Shown piece after piece: positions 32,212 to 41,385 of a stretch of 64,000 nt of DNA (positions are counted from its first letter, which is position 1; every line of letters begins with the position of its first letter). The position numbers and the translations under genes were made by a program. Source of the DNA: Virgifigura deserti (GTDB lineage Bacteria; Pseudomonadota; Alphaproteobacteria; Dongiales; Dongiaceae); NCBI GenBank assembly GCA_003576685.1, contig QOZR01000018.1, positions 1 through 64,000 of the forward strand, in the 5' to 3' direction. A model generated the notes under the pieces. The model saw only the letters and a list, made by a program, of their open reading frames with translations, was not told the origin of the DNA and did not search any database.

Positions 32212-34299
32212 ATGATGGCACGTCTCGCAATTCTTACCCTTCTTGTGTTTGCCCAGTGCCGGTTCGCAGCGGCCGGCGAAAGCCCGGACCTGACAATCGA
32301 GCAAGCCCGCCTTGGCAATGTTTTTCTGACCACGGAAACCGTGCGAATTCCGGTGCGCAGCAGCGCGAGCAGGATCGCATGGACGATCACCGATTTCTTC
32401 GGCTCGAGAATCGCCGACGGCGTCGCGGCCGTCCGCGGCGGCCGAGCCGTGGTCGAACCCGATCTCGGGCGCAACGGCTATTTCGAAATAACCCTTGCCG
32501 CCGAGCGGGCAGGCAAGACCGTTACCGAGGCCCAGACGACGTTTGCAGTGATCCGCCCGAGCGAGCCGATCGAGCCGGCCGGCTCCAGCTTCGGCGTCAT
32601 GACGCATTTCGCCCAAGGCTGGAACACGGACATCATCCCGCTGATCGCCAAGGCGGGGATCCGACATGTCCGTGACGAGCAATACTGGAAATCCGTCGAA
32701 CGGGAACCCTCCGAATACGTGTTCTCCGAAAAATATACCGGCTACATGGAGGCCTTGGCCGACCATGGCATCGAGCCGCTCATCGTCATGTCCTTCGACA
32801 ACGAGCTTTATGACGAAGGTCAGACTCCGCACACGGAGGCGGGGCGCGAAGGATACGCCAAGTACGGCCGCGCGATTCTCGATCGTTATGGCGACCAGAT
32901 CCGCACGCTGGAGATCTGGAACGAATATAATGGATCCTTTGCGGAGGGGCCGGCCACAAAGGACCGGCCGCGCTATTACACCCTTATGCTCAAGCGCGCC
33001 TACCAGGAGATCAAGTCGGCGCGGCCGGACGTCCAGGTCCTCGGCGCCGCCGTGGTGAAGGTCCCGCTCCCATATCTGGAGCGCCTGTTCCAGCATGGCG
33101 CTCTGGAATACATGGATGCGGTGGCGATTCATCCCTATCGGAAGCAGCCGGAGGGAATCGAGCAGGAGCTGGACGAGCTCAAGGCGCTCATCGAACGCTA
33201 CAACGGCGGGGAGGGCAAACCGATATGGGTGACCGAGTCGGGACGCCAGGACAAGAGCCCCAGCGGTCGCCACGAGGCGGCAAGATATCTTGTCCAGTTC
33301 TATACGCTGCTGCTCAGCGAGAATGTGGAGCGGATCTATTGGTATCTCCTGCGCGACTATGAAAACTTCCAGGCAATGGGGCTGCTACACGACGAGGACG
33401 GCCCTCTCGGCCGCTACGCTCCCGCCCCCGCCTATCCTGCCTATGCCAACCTGATACGGCAGCTTGACAGTGCCCGCTATGTCCGGCGGGAGCCGACCGA
33501 CCCGCGCACCCGCCTCTATCTCTTCGAGAAGGATGGCGAGGAAATCCGGGTGGGCTGGTCGACGGAACCGCCGTCGCGCGTCGTCTTCCGGACGCGTTCG
33601 CCGCTGACCGTGACCGACATCATGGGTGGGGAGCATCTCGTGCCACCCGCCAACAAGGAGGTCGTCCTGCTGCTCTCCGATAACCCGGTCTATGTCAAAG
33701 GCCCCGTTGCAGAGGTCCGGGAGAGCGGGCGCGACGAGATCCTGGCCGATTCCGAGAGCGATTTCGGCGGCACTCAGGGGGCGAACGGCTGGTACTACGG
33801 CTACTATGACGGCAACGGCCAAGGCGACGGCAACCGCGTCGAGCCGACCGGTCCATACACCGACGACGATTTCGAGCAGCTGGCCTGGATCGAGACGGAA
33901 TGGGGGTACCATTGGACGCGCGACGGCCTACGCGAGCTGTCGGTGGCGGGCAACATGGTGCATCCCTCGAAGACGAAGGGCGCCCCGGTCTGGGCGGTGC
34001 GGCGCTGGAAGAGCAGTGTCGACGGCACGGTCCGCATCGCAGGCTCGTTCGACCGGTCCAGCTCTCGTGGTGACGGGACACAGGCGCGGATCCTCGTCGA
34101 CGGCGTCACGGTATTCTCCATTGATCTTGGCTCGTCCGATCGTCAAGCCGCACTCACCTATGAGCTGGAGGTAGCGGTCGAGCGAGGCACGACGGTGGAT
34201 TTTGCGATCACACCCGGTTCCGGCACGGACATCGATTACGACGCGACGGCGGCGGCGGCGCGGATCCTTTATCCCCGGCGCTCGCTCGGACCGTCTTGA
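32212..34299 (+). CDS. Secreted glycoside hydrolase, clan GH-A (GH39-like)
   Basis: The 695-residue protein has a signal peptide (MMARLAILTLLVFAQCRFAAAG), a short N-terminal beta domain, and a TIM barrel at about residues 120-440. The two catalytic glutamates are seen in IWNEYNG (Glu238, acid/base) and IWVTESG (Glu342, nucleophile), about 104 residues apart as in clan GH-A. A C-terminal beta-sandwich-like region follows. Next to EPS export genes, it may trim or release the polymer. The ATG is chosen for its signal peptide; GGAG lies about 10 nt upstream. The substrate is unknown. Confidence 0.8.
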   Translation: MMARLAILTLLVFAQCRFAAAGESPDLTIEQARLGNVFLTTETVRIPVRSSASRIAWTITDFFGSRIADGVAAVRGGRAVVEPDLGRNGYFEITLAAERAGKTVTEAQTTFAVIRPSEPIEPAGSSFGVMTHFAQGWNTDIIPLIAKAGIRHVRDEQYWKSVEREPSEYVFSEKYTGYMEALADHGIEPLIVMSFDNELYDEGQTPHTEAGREGYAKYGRAILDRYGDQIRTLEIWNEYNGSFAEGPATKDRPRYYTLMLKRAYQEIKSARPDVQVLGAAVVKVPLPYLERLFQHGALEYMDAVAIHPYRKQPEGIEQELDELKALIERYNGGEGKPIWVTESGRQDKSPSGRHEAARYLVQFYTLLLSENVERIYWYLLRDYENFQAMGLLHDEDGPLGRYAPAPAYPAYANLIRQLDSARYVRREPTDPRTRLYLFEKDGEEIRVGWSTEPPSRVVFRTRSPLTVTDIMGGEHLVPPANKEVVLLLSDNPVYVKGPVAEVRESGRDEILADSESDFGGTQGANGWYYGYYDGNGQGDGNRVEPTGPYTDDDFEQLAWIETEWGYHWTRDGLRELSVAGNMVHPSKTKGAPVWAVRRWKSSVDGTVRIAGSFDRSSSRGDGTQARILVDGVTVFSIDLGSSDRQAALTYELEVAVERGTTVDFAITPGSGTDIDYDATAAAARILYPRRSLGPS

Positions 34300-34333
34300 G
34301 ACGGTGGCTTGAGACGGTGGCTTGAGACGGTGG
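34295..34333. repeat. 13-bp tandem repeat between convergent stop codons
   Basis: Three perfect copies of CTTGAGACGGTGG fill the gap between the glycosidase stop (inside copy 1) and the GtrA stop (base 34334 on). CCGTC-TTGA-GACGG at the start can form a small hairpin. Confidence 0.95.
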
Positions 34334-34834
34334 CTATTCAGCGATCGAGCTCAATGTCCGCCGCGACGTCCGAAACGCGAAATGCTTCGCCCCCAGGAAG
34401 TTGAAGAACATGGCGGTGACGGAGCCGACCGCCAAGGCAAGCGCGGGATAGCGGAAGGCCGTATCGAAGGACGCGACCAGCAGACCGTAAATTCCGAAAT
34501 TGATCAGCGCGCCGACGAACTGGACACCGAAATAGCGCGAATATTCGCCGGGGCGCATCCCGGCGCCTTGCGGTACCGCAAAGGTGAACTGCCGGTTCAG
34601 CAACCAAGTGACGGTGACGGCAACGCCGAAGGAGATGACGCGGGCGCTGTAGCGGTCCACGCCCACAAGCGCAACGAGGATCGTGAGGACGCAGGCATCG
34701 ACGGTGAAGCCGACCGTGCCGACACCGGCGAAGCATAGGAACTGGCGGGGCACCGGGAGCCTGTCGAACAGCATCTTGCAGGCGGACAGCATCATGCCGA
34801 TCCGGCTCCGGTCGCCAGGGTCAATTCCCGACAT
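34334..34834 (-). CDS. GtrA family membrane protein
   Basis: A 166-residue protein with four hydrophobic segments and the GtrA pattern (RQFLCFAGVGTVGFTVDACVLTILV, TWLLNRQFTFAVP, GEYSRYFGVQFVGALINFGIYGLL, FNFLGAKHFAFR). GtrA-type proteins are thought to flip undecaprenyl- or dolichyl-phosphate-linked sugars. A GtrB-type glycosyltransferase lies divergently about 400 bp away, which fits. The chosen ATG has GGAG/AAGG upstream; a longer frame upstream is Arg/Pro-rich and not conserved. Confidence 0.88.
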   Translation of the reverse strand: MSGIDPGDRSRIGMMLSACKMLFDRLPVPRQFLCFAGVGTVGFTVDACVLTILVALVGVDRYSARVISFGVAVTVTWLLNRQFTFAVPQGAGMRPGEYSRYFGVQFVGALINFGIYGLLVASFDTAFRYPALALAVGSVTAMFFNFLGAKHFAFRTSRRTLSSIAE

Positions 34835-35230
34835 CGGTACGCCTTTACTCCGTTCCCATTCCCGTACCCGGTCGAGCGACGGCCGATGCCTCGATCTGCC
34901 ATTCGACCTTTTCGGAAATCCTCGCCCAAAACCTCGCCCTAGATCCTCACCCCAAGGGCCGAGCGGCGCCACACGCCTATCCGTATTACCCCGGATGCCC
35001 GATGCTTCGTGCCCGGCCCGCTCGAGCGCGGGCGAGCAGCGTTGCCGGTGATTCGATCTGTGGCCGGATGGGATCTCGATAGAGCGGCCGTTCCTCCGTA
35101 TCCCGGCATTGGATCACGAAGGTGATAGTTCGTCCGCTCATGCCCCGAGGTCGCCGGATTGCTGTAGTAGTGGTTCCAGCACTGATGGAAATGTCGAGCG
35201 TCGAATACTCGGCCTGCGAACGAGGAGACC
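34835..35230. other. Divergent promoter region, gtrA-like / gtrB-like
   Basis: Nothing coding is supported. It should contain promoters for the divergent GtrA-type and GT2 genes. No strong dyad or terminator was noticed. Confidence 0.5.
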
Positions 35231-36244
35231 ATGGCGACACTGAAGGCCGCATCGGCCGAAACCGTGTCTCTGCGAACGAGCGATGACGACGATGTGCTGG
35301 GCAAGTTTCCCTTCGCCGCCCCATCGATCGACATCGTCATATGTTTCCACAACGAGGAGGACACGATCGAGCTTCTGTTCGACCGGTTGCGCGCGGTCCT
35401 CCGCGAATGCGCGATCAGCTGGCGCGTGATCTGCGTCAATGACGGCAGCACCGATCGGACTCTGGAACTGCTGGTGAAGCAGCACGAGCATGACAGCCGC
35501 GTGAAGATCATCGATCTGAGCCGCAACTTCGGCAAGGAGCAGGCCCTGACTGCCGGGCTCGACGCCTGCGACGCCGACGCCGTCGTCTGCATGGATGCCG
35601 ATCTTCAAGACCCGCCCGAGACGATCAAGGATTTCATCCAATACTGGCGGCAGGGCTATGAGGTCGTGTATGGCGTCCGTGCAAGACGCGATCGAGACAC
35701 GCTCCTGAAGCGGGCGACCGCCGATCTCTTCTATCGTGCGTTCAACCTGTTGAGCAATTCCAGCATCCCGCGCAATGTCGGCGACTTCCGCTTGCTTGAC
35801 CGCAAGGCTGTCATCGCCCTGCGCCAGCTGCAGGAGCGGAACCGCTTTATGAAGGGCCTATTCAACTGGGTCGGGTTCAGCCGCATCGGCGTTGACTATC
35901 ACCGTGAGATGCGCATCGCGGGCAAGACGAAGTGGAACTACTGGCGGCTGTGGAACTTTGCCCTGGACGGGATTACCAGCTTCACGACATTGCCGCTGCG
36001 GGTCTGGGTCTATGTCGGCGTGATCACGGCGCTGGCCGCCTTCGTCTATGCGAGCTTCCTGGTGGTCAGGACGCTGATCCTCGGTGTGGATGTCCCCGGC
36101 TACGCGTCGCTGATGGTCGCGGTTCTCTTCATGGGCGGGATCCAGCTCCTCTCCCTCGGCATCCTCGGCGAGTATGTCGGCCGTCTTTACAACGAGGCGA
36201 AGGGCAGACCGCTCTACCTCGTCCGCCATCGCATCGGCTTCTGA
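35231..36244 (+). CDS. GT2 glycosyltransferase, GtrB/ArnC-like polyprenyl-phosphate type
   Basis: A 337-residue inner-membrane enzyme that should move a sugar from a nucleotide sugar to undecaprenyl phosphate. The N-terminal GT-A domain shows IDIVICFHNEEDTIE, VNDGSTDRT, the acidic MDADLQDPPE (metal/nucleotide site) and FRLLDRKA. Two C-terminal membrane segments follow (about residues 255-280 and 290-315), as in GtrB. GAGGAG precedes the ATG. With the GtrA-like protein and the following GT-C proteins it makes a lipid-linked sugar module. Confidence 0.92.
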   Translation: MATLKAASAETVSLRTSDDDDVLGKFPFAAPSIDIVICFHNEEDTIELLFDRLRAVLRECAISWRVICVNDGSTDRTLELLVKQHEHDSRVKIIDLSRNFGKEQALTAGLDACDADAVVCMDADLQDPPETIKDFIQYWRQGYEVVYGVRARRDRDTLLKRATADLFYRAFNLLSNSSIPRNVGDFRLLDRKAVIALRQLQERNRFMKGLFNWVGFSRIGVDYHREMRIAGKTKWNYWRLWNFALDGITSFTTLPLRVWVYVGVITALAAFVYASFLVVRTLILGVDVPGYASLMVAVLFMGGIQLLSLGILGEYVGRLYNEAKGRPLYLVRHRIGF

Positions 36245-36345
36245 ATATCGGCAACCGGCGCCGAGCGTGGTCCGCGGGCGAGATCCGTGGCGGAACAGGA
36301 GATCTCGAGGCATGCTTCGCCGACCGGCCCGCCCGGAGTTCCGGC

Positions 36346-37926
36346 ATGACGGTGTATAGAGAGAAGGCGAACCGTCCGATCGATCGCTCTTATCTGCCGG
36401 TATCGGCAGGATCGATCGCCGTCGCCCTCTTGCTCGTCGTGGCGCTGCTCGTGCATCTGATCGGCCTCGTCGACCGGTCGATCTGGGGGGACGAGGCGAT
36501 AACGTTGCTCGAATTGTCCGGCCATGCCGACCCCGCATTGCCGGCGACGCCCGTGCCGCTCTCGGACCTGAAACGGCAGATGACGGAATCGACCAGTCCC
36601 GGCGCGCTTGTCGAAGCCTTGTGGTCGACCGACGTCCATCCGCCGCTCTATTACCTGGCTGCCGACCTCTGGCGCGACATGCTGGGCCCCGGCATCGCGC
36701 GCTTGCGTCTGTTCTCGCTGCTGGCCGTCGGTATTGCCGCCGCGATATTCTATGCGACGCTGCGGCAAGCGGCCGTGCCTCTACCCGGCTTCGCGGCCCT
36801 GATCTTTTTCCTGTCCGAATTCACCCTTTTCTGTTCCGCCAATGCCCGGTCGTATGGGGTGGCCCTGCTTCTGGTGGTTCTGACCCTGCATCTCGCCCTG
36901 CGTTCGGTCGATTGCCAAGCAAGATGCCGCGGGACGGCCGCACTGCTCGGTCTCTGCGTCGGTGCCGCTTTCCTGACCCATTACTTCACCCTGTTCATCA
37001 CTGGCGCCGTGCTGATTTGGCACGGTGCCGCAACCTGGCGTCGCGATCCCGGGCAGGCAGTTGCGCCCATTGCGGCTGCGCTCCTGGTCGGGGCGGCGGC
37101 TCTGCCGATCCTGGCCGATCAACTCGGTGCGCGCCCGGAACAGTTTCTGGGCTTCTCCGGTCTCCTGGCCGAGGGCTGGATGGCGGTCAAGTCCAATCTC
37201 AAAGCCCTTACCCGGAAGCCGGCCGAGTTGCCCATTGCGCGAGTCGCGCTTGTCATTATCGCCGTCCCGCTTGCCGCCGGCCTGCTGGCAACGTTCCGCC
37301 GGAACGGCACGGACCGATTCACGCACATCTCGACCGTCGCCGTATTGGCGGTTGTCGCCAACAGCCTCGGGATACTCGGCCTGTTCTATGCGAGCGACAA
37401 AACCCTGATCCATGGAGCCGCGCTCCGGTATTTCGGCTTCGCCTTGCCGTTTCTGGTCATCTTCCTCGCATTCGGCATCCATGCGCTGGCCAAGGGATCC
37501 GAACGGCGCGCCGCGATCATCGCGCTGCTGGTCCTCGCGCTTCAGCTGGCCGGCTGGAGTAATGATTTCCGCCATCAGGCACGGTGGCGTGAGATCGCGC
37601 AGATGATCCGGGACTCGCCGACGCAGAAGGCGCTCGTCGTTCTGATTGGCGCCGGCAGAGGAGCCTTCGGCTCCACCATCTACGAGTTTCCCGGCGAGGC
37701 CTCCGTGGTGACGCCGCCGGTCACCGGCTTGTCGCCGGCGCTGATAGCGAACATCGCCCGCTACAACGAGATCTGGCTCATCGCAGCGCCGACATCCCGG
37801 CGCGCCATCAAGGATGCAGCGCTCCGGATCGAGGAGCATCCCGCACTGGCCTATATGGGCACCACGCCATCCGGAAAGACGCTCGATGCGGTGGAGGTGC
37901 ACCACTGGAGGAGAGTACCGTGGTGA
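36346..37926 (+). CDS. GT-C type membrane glycosyltransferase (ArnT/PMT-like)
   Basis: A 526-residue protein with about ten to twelve membrane segments and the first-loop acidic motif DRSIWGDEAIT (typical of GT39/GT83-like enzymes using lipid-linked donors). A second loop has STDVHPPLYYLAADLWRD, another common pattern. It probably transfers a sugar from a polyprenyl-phosphate donor made by the GtrB-like enzyme, on the periplasmic side. The ATG has GGAG 8 nt upstream. The upstream in-frame extension overlaps the GT2 gene in another frame and is rejected. Confidence 0.85.
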   Translation: MTVYREKANRPIDRSYLPVSAGSIAVALLLVVALLVHLIGLVDRSIWGDEAITLLELSGHADPALPATPVPLSDLKRQMTESTSPGALVEALWSTDVHPPLYYLAADLWRDMLGPGIARLRLFSLLAVGIAAAIFYATLRQAAVPLPGFAALIFFLSEFTLFCSANARSYGVALLLVVLTLHLALRSVDCQARCRGTAALLGLCVGAAFLTHYFTLFITGAVLIWHGAATWRRDPGQAVAPIAAALLVGAAALPILADQLGARPEQFLGFSGLLAEGWMAVKSNLKALTRKPAELPIARVALVIIAVPLAAGLLATFRRNGTDRFTHISTVAVLAVVANSLGILGLFYASDKTLIHGAALRYFGFALPFLVIFLAFGIHALAKGSERRAAIIALLVLALQLAGWSNDFRHQARWREIAQMIRDSPTQKALVVLIGAGRGAFGSTIYEFPGEASVVTPPVTGLSPALIANIARYNEIWLIAAPTSRRAIKDAALRIEEHPALAYMGTTPSGKTLDAVEVHHWRRVPW

Positions 37927-37972
37927 CCGGGCGGAGCCGGAAGATGCCAACCGGAGTACGGTGCGCATACCA

Positions 37973-39664
37973 ATGAGGCGGTTCGCGCCCGGGCGACAGT
38001 GGTTCCCGTGCCTCGCCATATTGCTCGTGAGCGTCGGCGCGGTCCTGCCCTCCCTTCTTTCGGAGCTGTTGCTGGCCGGACATGATGCGAAGCACCATGT
38101 CAGATGGCTGCATTTCTTCGCGGAGCAGTTCTGGCAGGGCACGCTGTATCCGCGCTGGCTCCCGGAGATGAACGCCGGATTTGGCAGCCCGGTCTTCTTC
38201 ATCTATCCGCCGCTGCCTTATTTCGTCACGGCCCTGCTGCATCCGTTCGCTCCGGATCCTGCAGCCGCCCCCTACAGGCTCGCGGCAGGAATCGCGCTCA
38301 GCCTATTCGTGGGCGGCATGGGAACGTTCTGCTGGATGCGCGAGCTGGTGTCGCGCCGGAACGCTCTCCTTTCGGCGATCCTCTTCATTCTGCTGCCCTA
38401 TCACCTCCTCATCGATGTCTATCTGCGTGTGGCCTATGCGGAGCTCTGGGCCCTGGCGTGGGCGCCCTGGGCCCTGTTCGCGATCCACCGATTCGACCGA
38501 AACCCGCCGCTTTACGGCATCCTTTGCGCGGCAAGCCTGGCAGCACTCGCGCTCAGCCATGCTCCATCGATCCCCCTGCTCGTCCCCGCCATTCTGGCCT
38601 ACGGACTCTCCGTCGCGCTCATAAAGCGACAGCTGCTTCCCATCGGCATCACCATCGGCGCGGTCATCCTGTCATTCCCGCTCTGCGCGGCATATCTCGC
38701 GACGGCTCTGAATCACGGCGAACTCATCAACCAGGCGGCTTTGTTCGATGGCCGGCACCACTACTCGCGGTGGCTGCTGTTCGGGGCGGAGCCGTGGCCA
38801 TCCGAGGAAACCTGGCGCATGATCCTGGCCACGGTTTTCGCTCAAGGCGGAATGACCGTCTTGTTCGGCCTGGTCCTGCTTTCGGGACCGACCTCCCTTC
38901 GCCGGTGGGGCTGGACTCCGCTGCTGCTGGCCGCCGGCAGCCTCTTCCTGATGACAACGTGGAGCGATCCGGTCTGGCGCCTGTTTCCGGTACTCCAGAA
39001 GGTCCAGTTCCCCTGGCGCTTTCTGATTGTCCAGACGGTCGCGCTTACGGCCCTCGCCGGACTCGCCCTGGAAGCATGCGCCCGTCGTCCTGCGCGCATT
39101 GCCGCCTGGATGCGGCCAGCGGTGCATTTCGGTCTGGTCGGCCTCGCGCTCGTGAATGTCGCGCTGCTGCCTCCAATCGCGGCAAATCGAGAAGCAATCT
39201 CGACCGAGTCGGTGTTTGCCCTCCCGCGGGGTCCCAAGGAATATGTCCTCGGCGACCTCGACAAGCTGCGCCAACTCTTTCCGAGGCGGAGCCGGGCCCT
39301 TGTCACCGCCGGCGAAGGTCGCGTGGCCGTTCGCGACTGGCGCTCCCGTCGGGTCGCCCTGGAGATTGACGCGCGAACGACGGTAACCGTGGCCGTTCGG
39401 CAGTTCCATTACACCGGCTGGCGATATGTCTCGGATAACGGAGTTGCCAAGGCGGCCGACGCACTGGTGCGGCTCGGCGTTGTCGGCCTGAAGCTTCCTC
39501 CAGGACGGCATCATGTCGAATTGACCCTCACGCCGACCGGGGAGGAGCGGTTCGGGCGAATGGCGTCGCTGCTCAGCGTCGCGGCCTTGATCGTCGCAGC
39601 TTTCTTCAGCGCCAAGAGGTCACGCCGGATTCCGTCCTGGGCCAACGCACGCCCGCCCGCATAA
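37973..39664 (+). CDS. Polytopic membrane protein, 6-pyruvoyl-tetrahydropterin-synthase-related type
   Basis: A 563-residue protein with many membrane segments. It belongs to a large-membrane-protein family often labelled PTPS-related or YfhO-like, and recognised here by HDAKHHVRWLHFFAEQFWQGTLYPRWLPEMNAGFGSPVFFIYPPLPY. Such proteins are probable GT-C type glycosyltransferases; the pterin label is a historical accident. The His/Asp in the first loop may be catalytic. A soluble C-terminal beta domain follows (RVAVRDWRSRRVALEIDA, YTGWRYVSDNG). It follows the previous GT-C gene by 46 nt. Confidence 0.78.
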   Translation: MRRFAPGRQWFPCLAILLVSVGAVLPSLLSELLLAGHDAKHHVRWLHFFAEQFWQGTLYPRWLPEMNAGFGSPVFFIYPPLPYFVTALLHPFAPDPAAAPYRLAAGIALSLFVGGMGTFCWMRELVSRRNALLSAILFILLPYHLLIDVYLRVAYAELWALAWAPWALFAIHRFDRNPPLYGILCAASLAALALSHAPSIPLLVPAILAYGLSVALIKRQLLPIGITIGAVILSFPLCAAYLATALNHGELINQAALFDGRHHYSRWLLFGAEPWPSEETWRMILATVFAQGGMTVLFGLVLLSGPTSLRRWGWTPLLLAAGSLFLMTTWSDPVWRLFPVLQKVQFPWRFLIVQTVALTALAGLALEACARRPARIAAWMRPAVHFGLVGLALVNVALLPPIAANREAISTESVFALPRGPKEYVLGDLDKLRQLFPRRSRALVTAGEGRVAVRDWRSRRVALEIDARTTVTVAVRQFHYTGWRYVSDNGVAKAADALVRLGVVGLKLPPGRHHVELTLTPTGEERFGRMASLLSVAALIVAAFFSAKRSRRIPSWANARPPA

Positions 39665-39755
39665 GCAATTTACTTATTATTATAGTTCCTATTCTACCGC
39701 TAAGTCCTCACGGGGCATCTCACATGCCCAATTCAATATTCTGGGGAAAAAATAC

Positions 39756-40253
39756 ATGTCGAAGTTTTTAGCCGGTGCCTTGCTGCCGGCGAGCCTGCTG
39801 CTCGCATCCTGCGCGTCGATCGTCGGGGACGCCGCCAAGACGGTCAACGTTAGCTCCCAGCCTTCCGAAGCGAGCGTCGCAATTACCGACGAAACAGGCA
39901 AGGAGATCTTCAACGGAACTACCCCGACCACCGTTTCTCTCGAAAAGAGCGACGGCTCCTATTGGGGCGGCAAGGAGTACACGGTCCGGTTCTCGAAGGA
40001 GGGCTTTCAGACGCAGATGGTTCACCTCGAGACGACGCCGAACGGCTGGTATCTCGCCGGGAATCTTGTCTTTGGCGGCCTGATCGGCTGGTTCATCGTC
40101 GATCCGTTCAGCGGCAAGATGTATACGCTGTCTCCCGACGAAGTGAATGCAACCCTGCCGGAGGGGTCTCAAATCAGCGCCAATGAACTCCGGATTGTCC
40201 TGCTCGAAGACGTCTCCGAAGCGATGCGCGAGAAGATGACGGCTGTCAACTGA
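39756..40253 (+). CDS. PEGA-like lipoprotein
   Basis: A 165-residue lipoprotein (lipobox LASC, Cys19). The mature part begins with a PEGA-like beta domain (VNVSSQPSEASVAITDETGKEIFNGTTPTTVSLEKSDG, YTVRFSKEGFQ). It then has a hydrophobic hairpin (LAGNLVFGGLIGWFIVDPFSG) also seen in phage-lipoprotein-like families. It likely binds peptidoglycan or sugars at the envelope. The leader is AT-rich, pointing to its own promoter. It could be a general envelope gene set within the EPS locus. Confidence 0.82.
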   Translation: MSKFLAGALLPASLLLASCASIVGDAAKTVNVSSQPSEASVAITDETGKEIFNGTTPTTVSLEKSDGSYWGGKEYTVRFSKEGFQTQMVHLETTPNGWYLAGNLVFGGLIGWFIVDPFSGKMYTLSPDEVNATLPEGSQISANELRIVLLEDVSEAMREKMTAVN

Positions 40254-40690
40254 TCCGCGACCGCCGTTCTCTGGCGAGATTCAGTGGACATCTCCGATAA
40301 GAAACTCAGCACATCGGCCGCGACATAGCGCGTCAGTCTGGGCGGCGCATGCCGCCCAGACCACGACCCCGGCGGTGGCATCGGCACCACCGGAACCAAC
40401 GGACAGCCTCGGATCAGGGCACCCGCGCATAAAATATCCGCTGATCATCCAGCCATGCGATACAGATGATCATTTTTGTTAACGCAAGATTTACGATACC
40501 ATAGCTGATATGTGGCAATATTCAATGCGCGATCTCTTTTATTTTTTGTTGACTAACTACTGATACCTCTTTGATTCCGGAAAGGATAATTGCGGCACGC
40601 TGCCGAGTTCTCGCGTGCGGACAGGACAGGACACCTGATGTTCCGCCGACACCACTGCAGCATGCCGTCGTCATCGCAGAGAGGTCATTT
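40254..40690. other. Intergenic region with hairpin and AT-rich promoter block
   Basis: The left part holds a terminator-like hairpin (listed separately). The right part (about 40440-40560) is markedly AT-rich for this genome, with a run TTTTATTTTTTGTTGACTAACTAC. It probably contains the promoter for the outer-membrane protein gene. A coding frame from 40571 reads through but has no signal peptide at its start. Confidence 0.55.
40336..40361. terminator. 11-bp hairpin after the PEGA-like lipoprotein
   Basis: GTCTGGGCGGC and GCCGCCCAGAC pair perfectly around GCAT. It lies about 80 nt after the stop codon and lacks a T-run, so a 3' mRNA hairpin or Rho-assisted terminator is possible. Confidence 0.5.
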
Positions 40691-41371
40691 ATGAAGTGGG
40701 TACGTATCACCGCGGTCCTGTTTGCCCCCCTCGTCGCCACCCCGGCCCTGTCTCAGGAGATAGATGATGACGGGCCGGCCGGGACGTTCTCGATCGGTCC
40801 CAGTCTCAGCACCCTCGGCATCGGTCTCGAGGTGGGTTATCGGCCCAGCAATTATCTCGGCTTCCGGGTTGGCGGCAATTTCTTCGAGTACGATACGACC
40901 CACGAGCTTGACGGAATCGAGTATGACGGCAATCTGGAGCTGAAATCGGCCGGCCTGATCGCCGATCTCCACCCGTTCGGCGGCGGTTTCCGCATCTCGA
41001 TCGGGGCACGCCTGAATCTGAACGAGGCGAGCCTGACGGCGACGCCGGCCGAGAGCGTGGAAATCGGCGGCGTGACCTACACGCCGGCGGAGATCGGGAC
41101 GATAACCGGCGATATCGAGTTCAACCGGTTCGCCCCTTATGTCGGCCTTGGTTACGAGGGCGCGCCGTTTCCTACGGACGCATTTACGCTCGGCATCGAG
41201 GCCGGCGTGATGTACCACGGCGAGGCTGAGGTCAGCCTATCGGCCACCAAAGTGGCTGCGACCGCGAATCTCGCCGACGATCTGGAGGCGGAGCGCCGGG
41301 ACGTCGAGGACGATATCGGAAAGTACAAATTCTACCCCGTTGTCATGCTGACGGCGAAATATCGGTTCTGA
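40691..41371 (+). CDS. Outer-membrane beta-barrel protein (OmpW/OMP_b-brl-like)
   Basis: A 226-residue protein with a signal peptide (MKWVRITAVLFAPLVATPALSQ) and alternating strands typical of an eight-stranded barrel (IGLEVGYRPSNYLGFRVGGNFFEY, LKSAGLIADLHPFGGGFRISIGARLN, PYVGLGYEG). The C-terminus is aromatic (MLTAKYRF), a sorting signal for the BAM machine. A helical insertion near the end (ANLADDLEAERRDVEDDI) is periplasmic or surface. GAGAGG precedes the ATG. The function is unknown. Confidence 0.82.
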   Translation: MKWVRITAVLFAPLVATPALSQEIDDDGPAGTFSIGPSLSTLGIGLEVGYRPSNYLGFRVGGNFFEYDTTHELDGIEYDGNLELKSAGLIADLHPFGGGFRISIGARLNLNEASLTATPAESVEIGGVTYTPAEIGTITGDIEFNRFAPYVGLGYEGAPFPTDAFTLGIEAGVMYHGEAEVSLSATKVAATANLADDLEAERRDVEDDIGKYKFYPVVMLTAKYRF

Positions 41372-41385
41372 CGATTCTTCGCCGA

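Noticed and set aside
31957..33273. 438-aa minus-strand frame opposite the glycosidase gene
   Set aside because: Shadow frame; the plus strand has a signal peptide and both catalytic glutamate motifs.
35932..37926. 664-aa frame starting inside the GT2 gene
   Set aside because: The first 138 residues overlap the GT2 gene in another frame. The ATG at 36346 with GGAG starts the real GT-C protein.
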